From contig JAJEIY010000060.1 in the NCBI GenBank assembly GCA_022828085.1, positions 53,597-117,596 on the forward strand: a stretch of DNA of 64,000 nt, given 5' to 3'. The position numbers were made by a program, and so were the translations under genes. How positions within the stretch are numbered: the stretch's first letter is position 1; each line of letters opens with the position of its first letter. Below the pieces are notes generated by a model. It was not told the origin of the DNA and did not search any database. It saw only the letters and a list, made by a program, of their open reading frames with translations. Positions 26,169 to 35,086 of this stretch are shown here, one piece after another. Source of the stretch: Acidobacteriota bacterium. GTDB taxonomy: Bacteria; Acidobacteriota; Vicinamibacteria; Marinacidobacterales; Marinacidobacteraceae.

Positions 26169-28331
26169 ATGCGCCTGTCCGTTCCATCTTCCCTGCGTCT
26201 GCCGGCGGCTCTGGCCGCCGCTATTCTGCTCGCCCCGGGATGCGCGCCCGACTGGCCGCCACCGCCGGAGACCCGAGTCGAGGTGGTCACCGACACCATC
26301 CACGGGGTCGAGATCCCCGATCCCTACCGCTGGCTCGAGGACCAGGACAGCCCGGAAACCCGGGCGTGGATCGACGCCCAGAACGCGTACGCCGAGCAGA
26401 TCGTTTCGGACGACGCGCTCGAAGCCCGTCTGGCGGCCCGTCTCACCGAGCTGATGGAAGTCGCGCAGGTGTCCGCGCCGCGCAGCGCCGGCGAGCACGA
26501 GCTGTTCACGCTGCGGCGCCCCGGCGAACTTCGGGCGCGCATCTACCGGCGCCCGAAGCCGGAGGGGGAACCCACTGGAGAACGGCCCGACCCGGGCGGG
26601 GAGTACGAACTCCTCCTCGACGCCCAGGCGCTCGGGTTCGACGACTGGGCGAGCATCGACATCCTGGACATCTCTCCTGACGGGAAGCTCCTCCTCTACC
26701 GCATCCGGGACGGTGGGCTCGATGAGATCATGGTGCGCCTCTTCGATCTCGAAACGCTGGAGGACCGCCCCGAGCGGCTGCCGGAAGCGCTCTACGGAAC
26801 GATCGCCTTCGACGGCACGGGTGACGGCTTCTACTACATCCACCGTTCGCGGGAGGACGGCCCGAGGATCCGCCACCACCGGATCGGCACCGGGATGAGC
26901 GAGGACCAGGAGATCTTCGGCGAGGGCTACGGGCCGGAGACCTTCCTCCGGCTGGAGGAGATCGAGGACGGCCGGCTGCTGCTCCTCGGCGTCCAGCACG
27001 GCTGGATGCGGAACGACGTCTTCGTGATGGACCGGCAAAGCGGCGAGGTCCACCCGATCATCGAGGGCGAACGCGCCCACGTCAATGCCCGCTACGAGGA
27101 GGGCCGGCTCCTCCTCACCACCGACCTCGACGCGTCCAACTACCGGGTGATCGCGATCCCCACGGCGGGCGTCGACCCGTCCCGCTGGTCGGACCGCTCC
27201 CGCTGGACCGACTGGATCCCCGAGCAGGAACACCTGCTCCGCGGTTACACGACGATCGGCGAACGGACCTACGTGGAGCTGCTCGCGAACGTCGCCTCCC
27301 GAATCCTGGTCTTCGAAGCGGGGGACGGAACGGCTCTCGAGCCGGTGGATGAGATCCCCCTGCCGGAGTACCACACCGCCAGCCTGAGCAGGCTGGGCGA
27401 GGACGGGGCGATGCTCACCCTGTCTTCCTTCACCGTCCCGCAGACCCGCTACCGGCTCGATCTCGAAACCTGGGAGCGGGAGCTCATCGAGCCGCCGCGC
27501 CCCGAGTACGACGGGAGCGATGTCCTCGTGGAACAGGTCTGGTACACCTCGAAGGACGGAACCGAGGCGCCGATGTACATCATGCGGCCGCGCGGGGTGG
27601 AGCCGAACGGCAACCTCCCCACCCTGCTCCACGGCTACGGCGGCTTCAACGTGAGCGTCACGCCGTCCTTCCGGGCGCAGGCGGCGGTCTGGGTGGAGGC
27701 CGGAGGCGTCTTCGCGGTGGCGACGCTCCGGGGCGGGAGCGAGTTCGGCGAGGACTGGCACCGGGACGGGATGCTGGAGAACAAGCAGAACGTCTTCGAC
27801 GACTTCATCTCCTCGGCCGAGTGGCTCATCGAGAACGACTACACGAATCCGGACCGGCTCGCGATCATGGGAGGGAGCAACGGCGGCCTGCTGGTGGCCA
27901 GCTCGTTCACCCAGCGGCCCGAGCTGTACAGGGCGGTCTACTGCGGGTTCCCCGACCTCGACATGGTCCGGTTCTACACCTTCACCGAGACGAACAACAT
28001 GCCGGCGCTGCTCGAGTACGGGAACGCCGGAATCCCGGAACAGTTCGAGTTCCTGCGCCAGTACTCCCCCTACCAGGCGGTCGAGGACGGGACCGACTAT
28101 CCGGCGGTGATGTTCACGCAGGGCGACCTCGACACCCGGGTGCCGCCGCTGCAGGGCCGGAAGATGGCGGCGCGGGTGCAGGCCGCCTCCACGTCAGGCC
28201 TGCCGGTGATCCTCCGCTACCGGCCGCGTGCGGGGCACGCCGGCGGCCGCAGCCGCGTCCCGGACCGGGCCATGGACACCGCCTTCCTCATGATGCAGCT
28301 CGGCATGAGCTACGGGGAGGAGACGCCATAG
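26169..28331 (+). CDS. Prolyl oligopeptidase, S9A lipoprotein
   Basis: 720 residues, the usual length of prolyl endopeptidases. The ATG at 26169 has GGAGG 7 nt upstream. A leader ending LLAPGC suggests a lipoprotein. The start of the mature protein (IPDPYRWLEDQDSPETRAW) is diagnostic of S9A. A beta-propeller fills ~70-430, and the catalytic domain has IMGGSNGGLLV (Ser570), an Asp in QGDLDTRVPP, and a His in RAGHAGGR. It cleaves short peptides after proline. It is divergent from the thioesterase. Confidence 0.93.
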   Translation: MRLSVPSSLRLPAALAAAILLAPGCAPDWPPPPETRVEVVTDTIHGVEIPDPYRWLEDQDSPETRAWIDAQNAYAEQIVSDDALEARLAARLTELMEVAQVSAPRSAGEHELFTLRRPGELRARIYRRPKPEGEPTGERPDPGGEYELLLDAQALGFDDWASIDILDISPDGKLLLYRIRDGGLDEIMVRLFDLETLEDRPERLPEALYGTIAFDGTGDGFYYIHRSREDGPRIRHHRIGTGMSEDQEIFGEGYGPETFLRLEEIEDGRLLLLGVQHGWMRNDVFVMDRQSGEVHPIIEGERAHVNARYEEGRLLLTTDLDASNYRVIAIPTAGVDPSRWSDRSRWTDWIPEQEHLLRGYTTIGERTYVELLANVASRILVFEAGDGTALEPVDEIPLPEYHTASLSRLGEDGAMLTLSSFTVPQTRYRLDLETWERELIEPPRPEYDGSDVLVEQVWYTSKDGTEAPMYIMRPRGVEPNGNLPTLLHGYGGFNVSVTPSFRAQAAVWVEAGGVFAVATLRGGSEFGEDWHRDGMLENKQNVFDDFISSAEWLIENDYTNPDRLAIMGGSNGGLLVASSFTQRPELYRAVYCGFPDLDMVRFYTFTETNNMPALLEYGNAGIPEQFEFLRQYSPYQAVEDGTDYPAVMFTQGDLDTRVPPLQGRKMAARVQAASTSGLPVILRYRPRAGHAGGRSRVPDRAMDTAFLMMQLGMSYGEETP

Positions 28332-28360
28332 CGCGTACCGAACCGCGGCGGATCGCGCGT

Positions 28361-28412
28361 ACGGCTTGGAACGCCGGTCTCCGACCGGCACAGCGGCCCG
28401 CAGGGCCGCGGG
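28361..28412. repeat. REP-like palindrome, left-arm type
   Basis: The sequence GGCTTGGAACGCCGGTCTCC and the following bases match the left arm of the composite repeat, with the GCCGGTC/GACCGGC hairpin. It continues with a second GC-rich dyad (GCGGCCC GCA GGGCCGC). It lies between the convergent oligopeptidase and amidase genes, 30 nt past the peptidase stop, where it may also end transcription. Confidence 0.75.
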
Positions 28413-28443
28413 CGGCCCATCGCCGCCGGCCCGGGGTCGCGAG

Positions 28444-30069
28444 CTAGCCCAGCGTCGGCGCGAAGGTCGGCGCCCGCCGCTGCTGGGTCGCCTGCTCGTA
28501 GGCGTAGGCGATCCGGATCAACACCGGCTCGCTCCACGCCCGCCCGAAGAAGGAGACGCCCGCCGGCAGCCCGGAGACGAACCCCATGGGCACGCTGATG
28601 TCCGGGTATCCCGCGATGGCGGCCGGTCCGGCACTGCTGCCGCCGTCCAGCCGGTCGCCCTTGATGTGGTCGGTGACCCAGGGCAGGTCGCGGGTGGGGG
28701 CTACGATGGCGTCGAGCTGGTGCTCGTCCATGAGGGCGTCGATGCCGTCCTCGCGGTTGGCCCGCTGGATCGTCCGCTTCGCGTTCAGGTACGCCTCGTC
28801 GGTGAGAGGGCCGCGGGCCTCGGACGCGATCATGCGCTCCTGGCCGAAGTGGGGCATCTCGAGCTCGGCGTTTTGCTCGTTGAACTCGATGATGTCGGCG
28901 AGAGTCTTCACCCGGACATCGGGACCCAGCGTCGCCAGGTAGGCGTTCAGGTCCGCCTTGAACTCGTACTCGAGGAGCAGCAGGGGAAGTTCGTCGTTCC
29001 AGGCCGCTTCGGGCAGGTTCGCCGGGTCCACGATCACGGCGCCCGCGTCCGCCATCGCCTGGATCGCGTCGTCGAACAGCGCCGTGACCCGCGGATCGAA
29101 GCCGGTGAAGCTGCGCGCCACCCCGATGCGCGCGCCCTGGAGTCCGGCCGGATCGCAGAACTGCGCGTAGTCGGTGTGGAAGTTGCCCTCGCTGCCCGAC
29201 GTCGCCTCGTCGCGCGGGTCCACCCCGACGGCGCCGCCCAGCAGGATGGCCGCGTCGCGCACCGTCCGGGTCATGGGCCCGGCGGTGTCCTGGGAGTGGG
29301 AGATGGGGATGATGCCGGAGCGGCTCCAGAGTCCTACGGTGGGCTTGATGCCCACGATGCCGTTGCTCGAGGAGGGGCACATGATGGAGCCGCCCGTCTC
29401 GGTACCCACGGTCAGTGCGCAGAGGTTCGCGGAGGCCGCGGTTCCCGAGCCGGAGCTGGACCCGCACGGGTTGCGGTCGAGGGCGTAGGGGTTCTTGCAC
29501 TGGCCGCCCCGGGCGCTCCAGCCGCTGGTCGCCCGCTCCCCGCGGAAGTAGGCCCACTCGCTCATGTTGAGCTTGCCGAGCAGGATGGCGCCGGCGGCGC
29601 GAAGGCGCTCGGCCACGAAAGAGTCCTGCGGCGGGACGGAGCCCTCGAGCGCCAGCGACCCCGCCGTGGTGGTCATGCGGTCGTGGGTGTCGAGGTTGTC
29701 CTTGAGCGCCACCGGGATCCCGTGGAGCGGTCCGCGCGGTCCATTCGCCTGACGCTCGGCGTCGAGTTCGTCCGCGATCTCGAGCGCGTCCGGGTTGATC
29801 TCGATCATCGACCGCAATTCGGGGCCCTGCCGGTCCATGGCGTCGAGGCGCCCGAGGTAGGCCTCCGTGATGGAGCGGGCGGTGTGTTCGCCCGACTCCA
29901 TCATGCGCTGGAGGTCGTCCGCGGTGATCTCGTCGAATTCGAACGGCGGGATCTCGCCCTGCGCGCCCCCCTCCGATGGCGACTCGGAAGCGGACGGTGA
30001 ACACGCGAGATTCGCGGTCAGGCCGGCGCCCCCGGCGGCGGTTGTCTTCAGGAATGCTCTTCGATCCAT
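28444..30069 (-). CDS. Exported amidase-signature family enzyme
   Basis: 541 residues. The N-terminus MDRRAFLKTTAAGGAG is a twin-arginine signal. The Ser-cisSer-Lys triad is visible: Lys123 in IPVALKDN, a cis-Ser in NPCGSSSGSGTAAS (~204-206), and the nucleophile Ser228 in TETGGSIMCP. The family hydrolyses C-N amide bonds, and exported members of this type act on a range of amides. The folded, exported enzyme would work in the periplasm beside the peptidases encoded nearby. The substrate is not predictable. Confidence 0.92.
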   Translation of the reverse strand: MDRRAFLKTTAAGGAGLTANLACSPSASESPSEGGAQGEIPPFEFDEITADDLQRMMESGEHTARSITEAYLGRLDAMDRQGPELRSMIEINPDALEIADELDAERQANGPRGPLHGIPVALKDNLDTHDRMTTTAGSLALEGSVPPQDSFVAERLRAAGAILLGKLNMSEWAYFRGERATSGWSARGGQCKNPYALDRNPCGSSSGSGTAASANLCALTVGTETGGSIMCPSSSNGIVGIKPTVGLWSRSGIIPISHSQDTAGPMTRTVRDAAILLGGAVGVDPRDEATSGSEGNFHTDYAQFCDPAGLQGARIGVARSFTGFDPRVTALFDDAIQAMADAGAVIVDPANLPEAAWNDELPLLLLEYEFKADLNAYLATLGPDVRVKTLADIIEFNEQNAELEMPHFGQERMIASEARGPLTDEAYLNAKRTIQRANREDGIDALMDEHQLDAIVAPTRDLPWVTDHIKGDRLDGGSSAGPAAIAGYPDISVPMGFVSGLPAGVSFFGRAWSEPVLIRIAYAYEQATQQRRAPTFAPTLG

Positions 30070-30138
30070 GGACGGTCTCTCCGTTCAGCGCAGCATACCG
30101 ATCACGCGACGATCGGATGGAAGAGGGATGGAGGGGTG

Positions 30139-30414
30139 CTAGTCGATCCGCCGCTGCTCGGCGTCACGCTGAGCCTTCACATAGGTCTCCAACACGCGGT
30201 TGATGCGGGTCTGATAGCCCCTGCCGGGACGTTTGAACCACTGAAGGACCGACCGTCGAACCCGGAGCGAGATCTGCTCGGTGCGGTCGGGCTCGACAAG
30301 TTTGGCCTCTCGCCAGAAGTTCTCGTCGAGTTCAGGAATGTCGCTGAAGTCGAGCGACTCGTCCTTGACTGCCCGAATCTGCTCGGGTTCAAGTGGATTG
30401 TCGAGTGTGCTCAT
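30139..30414 (-). CDS. brnA: BrnA-family antitoxin
   Basis: 91 residues, beginning inside the toxin gene (26-nt overlap). The C-terminal half carries a ribbon-helix-helix pattern (EQISLRVRRSVLQWFKRPGRGYQTRINRVL) typical of BrnA, which binds BrnT and represses its own operon. The acidic N-terminus (SLDFSDIPELDENFW) matches the toxin-binding region. Gene order, toxin first then antitoxin, is as in known BrnT/BrnA systems. Confidence 0.88.
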   Translation of the reverse strand: MSTLDNPLEPEQIRAVKDESLDFSDIPELDENFWREAKLVEPDRTEQISLRVRRSVLQWFKRPGRGYQTRINRVLETYVKAQRDAEQRRID

Positions 30415-30673
30415 ACCAGGCCTGCCTTTCCTTCCTGGAGGCGGGACGGGCGGATATCAACCTTGTTCGACCGCCACGGTTGGTGTGTGCAACGACAACT
30501 ACCGCGACCCCATCCACTTCTCCCACACTGATGTAGCGAGCTTCGCCGTACTGTCTGCGGTCGTCGCGGCGAGTGAGGAAGGGTTTCTCGAAGATTCTGG
30601 CGGCGGTGGCGAAGCTCACGCCGTGCTTTCGGATGTTGGCGCGATTTTTCGTTTCGTCCCACTCGAACTCCAC
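30389..30673 (-). CDS. brnT: BrnT-family ribonuclease toxin
   Basis: 94 residues starting at GTG. The start MEFEWDETKNRANIRKHGVS and the following ATAARIFE segment are diagnostic of BrnT, a RelE-like-fold RNase. The conserved tail RLISARPASRKERQAWYE is also present. No Shine-Dalgarno sequence precedes the GTG; an AT-rich promoter-like segment abuts it, so the transcript may be nearly leaderless. The antitoxin gene overlaps the 3' end. Confidence 0.9.
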   Translation of the reverse strand: MEFEWDETKNRANIRKHGVSFATAARIFEKPFLTRRDDRRQYGEARYISVGEVDGVAVVVVAHTNRGGRTRLISARPASRKERQAWYEHTRQST

Positions 30674-30700
30674 GGTATATATACAACTAGTATTTATATC
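30674..30700 (-). promoter_or_regulatory. AT-rich promoter/operator of the toxin-antitoxin pair
   Basis: A 27-bp, almost entirely A+T island in a GC-rich setting directly upstream of the toxin's GTG. It contains TATATATA-type stretches around a central ACTAGT palindrome. This is the expected place for the promoter and for BrnA autorepression. I could not assign -35 and -10 boxes with confidence. Confidence 0.5.
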
Positions 30701-30814
30701 ACATCGCCCGGACAGCAGCGCGTTCCCCCATCCGACGATCCCTCGCGTAGCTCACATGGCGTCCCGGTGGAGGCTTCCGGCGGCGTTGCCCCGAGGGCGA
30801 TACGGCGCTGCGAC

Positions 30815-30868
30815 GTGCACGGCGCGGAGCGCCGCGCGTGCCGGTCTGGAGACCGGCGTTCCAAGCCG
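30815..30868. repeat. Half copy of the composite repeat (right arm)
   Basis: GTGC-GGCGCGGAGCGCCGCGCGTGCCGG and the following GTCTGGAGACCGGCGTTCCAAG match the right third of the composite elements at 2248-2294 and 21775-21821, including the short GGCGC/GCGCC hairpin and the terminal arm. The left part is missing. It lies between the toxin gene's promoter and the 3' end of the dioxygenase gene. Confidence 0.75.
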
Positions 30869-30918
30869 TACGTGCCACCCGGCCGGGAGGACGCCGCCCG
30901 GTTCTCCGCGCGCTCCTT

Positions 30919-31797
30919 CTACTCGCTCGATGTCCAGCCGTCCGCCGGGAGGTCGAACCAGATGTGGACCTGGCCGGTGCCGACGGCGTTCTCGTACTGC
31001 GAATAGAGCCGGCCGGGGGCCGTGCAGTCCGCGCCGCCGGCGGCGGCGGCCGCCATCAGGTAGTGGCCGAAGCGGCCCTCGGGAGCGAAGCGGGCATAGT
31101 CGTCCATGGTCTCGATGACACGACGGTGGTCGCCCGCCTGTAGCCATGCAAGCCGCTCCTCGTCGGCGGCGCGGGCCTCCGGGGTCCGCACGTGCACCGG
31201 ATCGGACGCCTCGTGGAGCGGCAGTTCCGGAAGCGGCCAGAAACGGTGGCTCATCCCTCCCGAAGCGAGCAGCACCGTTCGGCGGCCGGTCTCTTCCACG
31301 GCCTCCCCGATCGCCCGGCCCATCGCGAGGAAGTCGGGCGTGGTGCCCGTCTGGCAGCAGCTCACCGAGACGACCCGTTCGCCGCGCCAGAGGTAGTGGA
31401 GCAGGTTGATCGTCGGGTAGTGGACGGGAAGATGGGGGTCCTCGGAGGCGTGCGCCGGCTGTCCGAGCCGGTGCGCCGCGGCCTCGGCGGCGCGCGCGAG
31501 TTCGGGATCGCCGGGATAGTCGTAGGGAACGCCGTGCATCCCCCGCGGCAGCTCGTCCGAGGTGTAGCGTCCGACGCGGCGCGCCTGGGCCGCCAGCAGG
31601 TGCTCCACCGTGCTCGCCCAGTGGGTGTCGAAGACCACGAAGGTCTCGGGCTCGAGTTCGTCGAATACCTCGTTCCGGAGCCGGCGCAGTCCGGGCACGA
31701 GGCTGATCTCCTGGCCCTCGTTCAGATCCCGGCGCACTTCCTCGGGCAGCATGATCGTCGGGACGTGCGAGAGGAGGCCGAAGCCGACAACCGCCAT
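30919..31797 (-). CDS. Class III extradiol dioxygenase, HpaD-like (LigB superfamily)
   Basis: 292 residues. It resembles E. coli HpaD (3,4-dihydroxyphenylacetate 2,3-dioxygenase) along its length: LSHVPTIM at the N-terminus with the first iron-ligand His, VVFDTHW, YTSDELP, LASGGMSHRFWPLPE and a C-terminal VGTGQVHIWF. The family opens catechol rings next to the hydroxyls using Fe(II) or Mn(II) and O2. AGGAG lies upstream of the ATG and the gene starts 3 nt after the acetoacetate-decarboxylase-like stop. It is the last gene of a five-gene operon. The actual catecholic substrate is unknown. Confidence 0.88.
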   Translation of the reverse strand: MAVVGFGLLSHVPTIMLPEEVRRDLNEGQEISLVPGLRRLRNEVFDELEPETFVVFDTHWASTVEHLLAAQARRVGRYTSDELPRGMHGVPYDYPGDPELARAAEAAAHRLGQPAHASEDPHLPVHYPTINLLHYLWRGERVVSVSCCQTGTTPDFLAMGRAIGEAVEETGRRTVLLASGGMSHRFWPLPELPLHEASDPVHVRTPEARAADEERLAWLQAGDHRRVIETMDDYARFAPEGRFGHYLMAAAAAGGADCTAPGRLYSQYENAVGTGQVHIWFDLPADGWTSSE

Positions 31798-31800
31798 GAG

Positions 31801-32592
31801 CTACTCCTGACCCCGCGAGAGGGTTTCGCCCCCGCGGAAGGTAAGGCCCACCCGCCGCCAGCAGCCGCCGAGCATCTCGTGCGGTGCCAGCGGCAGGAGT
31901 TCCTCGGTGGGCGAAGGGAAGACCCGGAGCGAGGCATCGCCAACGTACGCGGTCCCCAGTTCCACCTCCGAACTTACCTTCACGATCTCGCGCAGCGCGT
32001 CGCTCCCGTCCGCTTCGACGCTCGGCAGGAGCCGGTGGTGCAGCATGGGATGAGCGTTCACGAAGCCCGCAGAATCCGCCTCGCCCGTGATCGTGAACTC
32101 CGCCTCCATGAGCCGGCGGGAACCCGCCGCAACAGTCGCTCCGAAGCGGCCGCCCGGGGCCAGCCGCGGTCCGGCGCAACCGATGAGCGCCGGCCGGGTC
32201 ATCCAGATCTCCCCGAGCTTCTTGGGATAGCCCTGGATGTGACCCCGCAGCAGCGAGGCGTCCTGGTCCACCCAGATGAAGACGCAGCGCGACCAGTCCT
32301 GGTCCCGGTAGCGGCAGCGGACCACCAGCAGGCATTCCTTGTACTGGGAGCGCACCGGGTCGAGTTCCTCCTTCCCTGATTCGCTCTTCCACTGCCACTC
32401 GGCCCAGACGGCGGCCACCGCGTCCGGGCGGTCGGCCACCGGCTCGAGCGGCGGCGGAAGCAGCGCCGCCACCGCGCCCGGCTCGGCGAGGTACTCGATG
32501 GTCAGCATCTCCCCCGAGTAGTGCCACGGCGGCGGCGGGAGCAGGGACGCCTGACCGGACGGGGTGCGGGGGAAGAGGAATCCGGCGGTCAC
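31801..32592 (-). CDS. Acetoacetate decarboxylase-family protein
   Basis: 263 residues from the GTG at 32592, which lies 5 nt after the P450 stop; the frame is open upstream only because of GC bias. The fold is indicated by LLPPPLEPV, a CLLVVRCRYRD strand, GHIQGYPKKLGEIWMTRP (the region bearing the Schiff-base lysine in acetoacetate decarboxylase) and PLAPHEMLGG. Members include decarboxylases, dehydratases and aldolase-like enzymes acting on beta-keto or 2-oxo acids, so the exact reaction is open. In this operon it may process a ring-cleavage product. Confidence 0.82.
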   Translation of the reverse strand: MTAGFLFPRTPSGQASLLPPPPWHYSGEMLTIEYLAEPGAVAALLPPPLEPVADRPDAVAAVWAEWQWKSESGKEELDPVRSQYKECLLVVRCRYRDQDWSRCVFIWVDQDASLLRGHIQGYPKKLGEIWMTRPALIGCAGPRLAPGGRFGATVAAGSRRLMEAEFTITGEADSAGFVNAHPMLHHRLLPSVEADGSDALREIVKVSSEVELGTAYVGDASLRVFPSPTEELLPLAPHEMLGGCWRRVGLTFRGGETLSRGQE

Positions 32593-32597
32593 GGCGC

Positions 32598-33767
32598 TCA
32601 AGTGTCCCAGACCACCCGAACGCTCTTCGGACCCCGGAACTCGAAGCCGCGGAGCGTCACTTCCCCGTCCGGGTGCAGGCGCAGGCCCGGGAGATTCCGG
32701 AAGAGGCGCTCGGCCCCGATCCGGATCTCCTGGCGCCCGAGCCACTCGCCGATGCAGCGGTGCACGCCGAGCGCGAAGGCGGCGTTCCCGCCCTCGGTGC
32801 GGGTCGGGTCGAGCCGTTCCGGGTCCCGGAACCGCGTTGGGTCCAGGTTCGCGGCCCGGAGGATGCCGGAGACGAGAACACCTTCGGGCAGGCGGACTCC
32901 CGCCAGCTCCGTCTCCCGGGTGGTCGTGCGGGTGATCGTGCCGACCGGGGTGTAGCGGCGGAGCACTTCGTCCACCAGCCGCCGCATTCCCGCGGGGCTC
33001 GCGAGCGCCTGCTCCCGGAGGCCGCCGTCGCTGAGCATCGTCCAGACCACGAGGCCGATGCCGTCGCGCGGCTCGTTGATTCCCCCGGAGATCATCAGCC
33101 GCACGTTGTTCACGATCTCCGCCGCCGTGAGCTTCTGGTCCGCCTGGAGGATGTGGAGAAGCCCGCACGCTTCGGGACGCTCCCGCAACTCGTCGAGCCG
33201 GGCCAGCACCGCCGCTTCGACGGCATCGGCAGCGCGCCGGCCGACGGCAAACGCTTCCGGCTCCTGCTCGAAGTTGGCGACGCCCACACAGAGCCCCTCG
33301 CACCAGTCCCAGATCTCGCGGAAGTCGTAGGCGTCGAGCCCCAGCACGGTGGCGAGCGAGCCCGCGCTCACGAGCGCGGCGTAGCCGGCGATGATGTCCG
33401 CCTCGCCTTCCTCGCGCATGGAATCGATGAGGCGGTCGCACATCGGGGGGAGTTCGTTCTCGGCGAAGGAGCCGCTCCGGCCAGCCCGCAGGAACGGCGG
33501 CTTGCAGGCCTTCTGGAGCCGGGTGCAGGCCGGCGGATCCAGCGTGAGCATGTTCTCCCCGAGGGTGCGCGCCAGGAAGCTCGGCTCGGTGCACGCGCTG
33601 AAGACCTCGGGGTGGTCTTCCATGGCCTGGACGTCGTCCCAGCGGGTCACGAACCACATCTCGAGCGCCGGGATCCAGGCGACGGGTTCCTCTTCCCGCA
33701 GGCGGGCGAGGATGGGATCCGGATTCCGGTCGAGGTCCTCGGCGGTGACGGTGGCGGCGAAGCTCAC
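32598..33767 (-). CDS. Cytochrome P450 with atypical I-helix
   Basis: 389 residues from the GTG at 33767, which lies 22 nt past the preceding stop. The heme-binding loop FALGVHRCIG gives Cys338, and the ExxR is in EVLRR. The I-helix reads ISGGINEPRD instead of the usual A-G-x-[DE]-T-[TS], so the acid-alcohol pair that delivers protons is replaced by Asn-Glu-Pro. I believe a minority of bacterial P450s share this G-x-N-E-P-R variant, but I have not checked. It should hydroxylate or otherwise oxidise a small molecule. No ferredoxin or reductase gene is nearby. Confidence 0.88.
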   Translation of the reverse strand: MSFAATVTAEDLDRNPDPILARLREEEPVAWIPALEMWFVTRWDDVQAMEDHPEVFSACTEPSFLARTLGENMLTLDPPACTRLQKACKPPFLRAGRSGSFAENELPPMCDRLIDSMREEGEADIIAGYAALVSAGSLATVLGLDAYDFREIWDWCEGLCVGVANFEQEPEAFAVGRRAADAVEAAVLARLDELRERPEACGLLHILQADQKLTAAEIVNNVRLMISGGINEPRDGIGLVVWTMLSDGGLREQALASPAGMRRLVDEVLRRYTPVGTITRTTTRETELAGVRLPEGVLVSGILRAANLDPTRFRDPERLDPTRTEGGNAAFALGVHRCIGEWLGRQEIRIGAERLFRNLPGLRLHPDGEVTLRGFEFRGPKSVRVVWDT

Positions 33768-33789
33768 GGGCGGGCCGTCCCGGGCCGGG

Positions 33790-35070
33790 TCACAGATACG
33801 GGATGTATTCCCGCTTCTCCCAGTCGGTGGTGTGCGCGCGGAACCGCTCCCACTCACGGCGCTTCACGGTGACGTGCATCCGGACGAACTCCTCCCCGAA
33901 CGCCTCCACCAAGTCGGCATCGCTCTCCAGGTCGTCGAGGGCGCGCCCCAGGTCGGCGGCGACCGTGACCGGGCATTCCGACGCCTCCAGGCAGTCGCCC
34001 TTCTCCTCGGGGGGCGGCGTCATGCCGCCCCGGATTCCGAGCCGGGCAGCGAGCAGGGTGGCCGCCACCCCGAGGTGCGGGCCGCAGGACCCGTCCGCAA
34101 GCCGGTGCTCGATCCGCGACCCCGCGCCGCGCTCCAGTGGGATCCGCACCGCGCAGCCGCGGTGGTCATGGCCCCAGTTGGCCCAGTAGCCGCTCATCTG
34201 ACCGGGCCGGAGCCGGCGGTAGGCGTTCACCGTGGGCGCCACCGCCCCGGCGAGTCCCCGGTGGTGGTGGAGGAGGCCGGCCACCGAGGACCAGGCGAAC
34301 TTCGAGAGCCCGCCCTCGCCCCCGGGATCGCCGAAGACGTTCGTCCCGTCCTCTTCCAGGCTGAGGTTGACGTGGAGGCCGGAGCCGCCCCGGTCGCTGA
34401 AGGGCTTGCCGATGAAGGTGAGATGGTGGCCGCGCTCGGCGGCCACCTCGCGGGCGAGCAGCTTGAAGAGGAACGCCTCGTCGGCGGCGGCGAGGGCGTC
34501 GTTCTTCCCGAGGGTCAGTTCGAACTGCCCGTCGTCGTACTCGCTGTGGAACGACTCCAGAACGATCCCGCAGCGGTCGGCGGCGTCGAGCACCGCCTCC
34601 ATGGCTCCGGCGGGGTCCATGAGCGGGCCGGACCCGTAGACGTGGGAACCAGGCGTGTGGACCGGCCGGAAGCCCCCCTCCCCGTCCGGTTGCAGCAGGA
34701 ACGCCTCCAGCTCGATACCGACCACGGGACGCCGGCCATCGGACTCGTGCTCGGCGATCGCGCGCTTCAGGATGCGGCGGGAGGAGCGTTCGAGCGGCTT
34801 GCCGTGCTGCTCCAGGTCGGCGACCACCACGCCCGTGCCCTCGGTCCAGCCCGGCCGTACCGCGGCCGGGTCGAAGACCGCGCGCATGTCCGGCAGCCCG
34901 TCGAGGAGGCCCGAGTTGGGATAGGCGTCCATCTCCCGGTCGAAGCCGAGGGCGAAGGTGGCGAGGCAGTGCCCGGTTTCGGCGGCGCCGGGGAGGAGGA
35001 GCTTGCCGCGGGCGAGCCCGAGGTGGTCGGGCCAGAGCGCGCGGACGCGGCGGTAGGGCTGGTCGGTCAC
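33790..35070 (-). CDS. Glutamine-synthetase-like gamma-glutamyl ligase
   Basis: 426 residues with a GTG start. Motifs of the glutamine synthetase fold are present: VGIELEAFLL (metal-binding Glu pair), ESFHSEYDDGQFEL, FIGKPFSDRGGSGLHVNLSL (ATP/metal region), APTVNAYRRL and RIEHRLADGS. The shortish length and unusual context point to a catabolic GS-like enzyme (PuuA, gamma-glutamylanilide-synthetase or IpuC type) that joins glutamate to an amine, rather than the housekeeping enzyme. It starts 16 nt after the upstream membrane-protein stop and heads the P450/decarboxylase/dioxygenase genes. The amine substrate is unknown. Confidence 0.82.
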   Translation of the reverse strand: MTDQPYRRVRALWPDHLGLARGKLLLPGAAETGHCLATFALGFDREMDAYPNSGLLDGLPDMRAVFDPAAVRPGWTEGTGVVVADLEQHGKPLERSSRRILKRAIAEHESDGRRPVVGIELEAFLLQPDGEGGFRPVHTPGSHVYGSGPLMDPAGAMEAVLDAADRCGIVLESFHSEYDDGQFELTLGKNDALAAADEAFLFKLLAREVAAERGHHLTFIGKPFSDRGGSGLHVNLSLEEDGTNVFGDPGGEGGLSKFAWSSVAGLLHHHRGLAGAVAPTVNAYRRLRPGQMSGYWANWGHDHRGCAVRIPLERGAGSRIEHRLADGSCGPHLGVAATLLAARLGIRGGMTPPPEEKGDCLEASECPVTVAADLGRALDDLESDADLVEAFGEEFVRMHVTVKRREWERFRAHTTDWEKREYIPYL

Positions 35071-35086
35071 GGCGCGGGGGGTTGTA

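Noticed and set aside
33790..35070. Housekeeping glutamine synthetase (GlnA)
   Set aside because: Operon context with P450 and dioxygenase and the lack of nitrogen-regulation genes favour a catabolic GS-like ligase.
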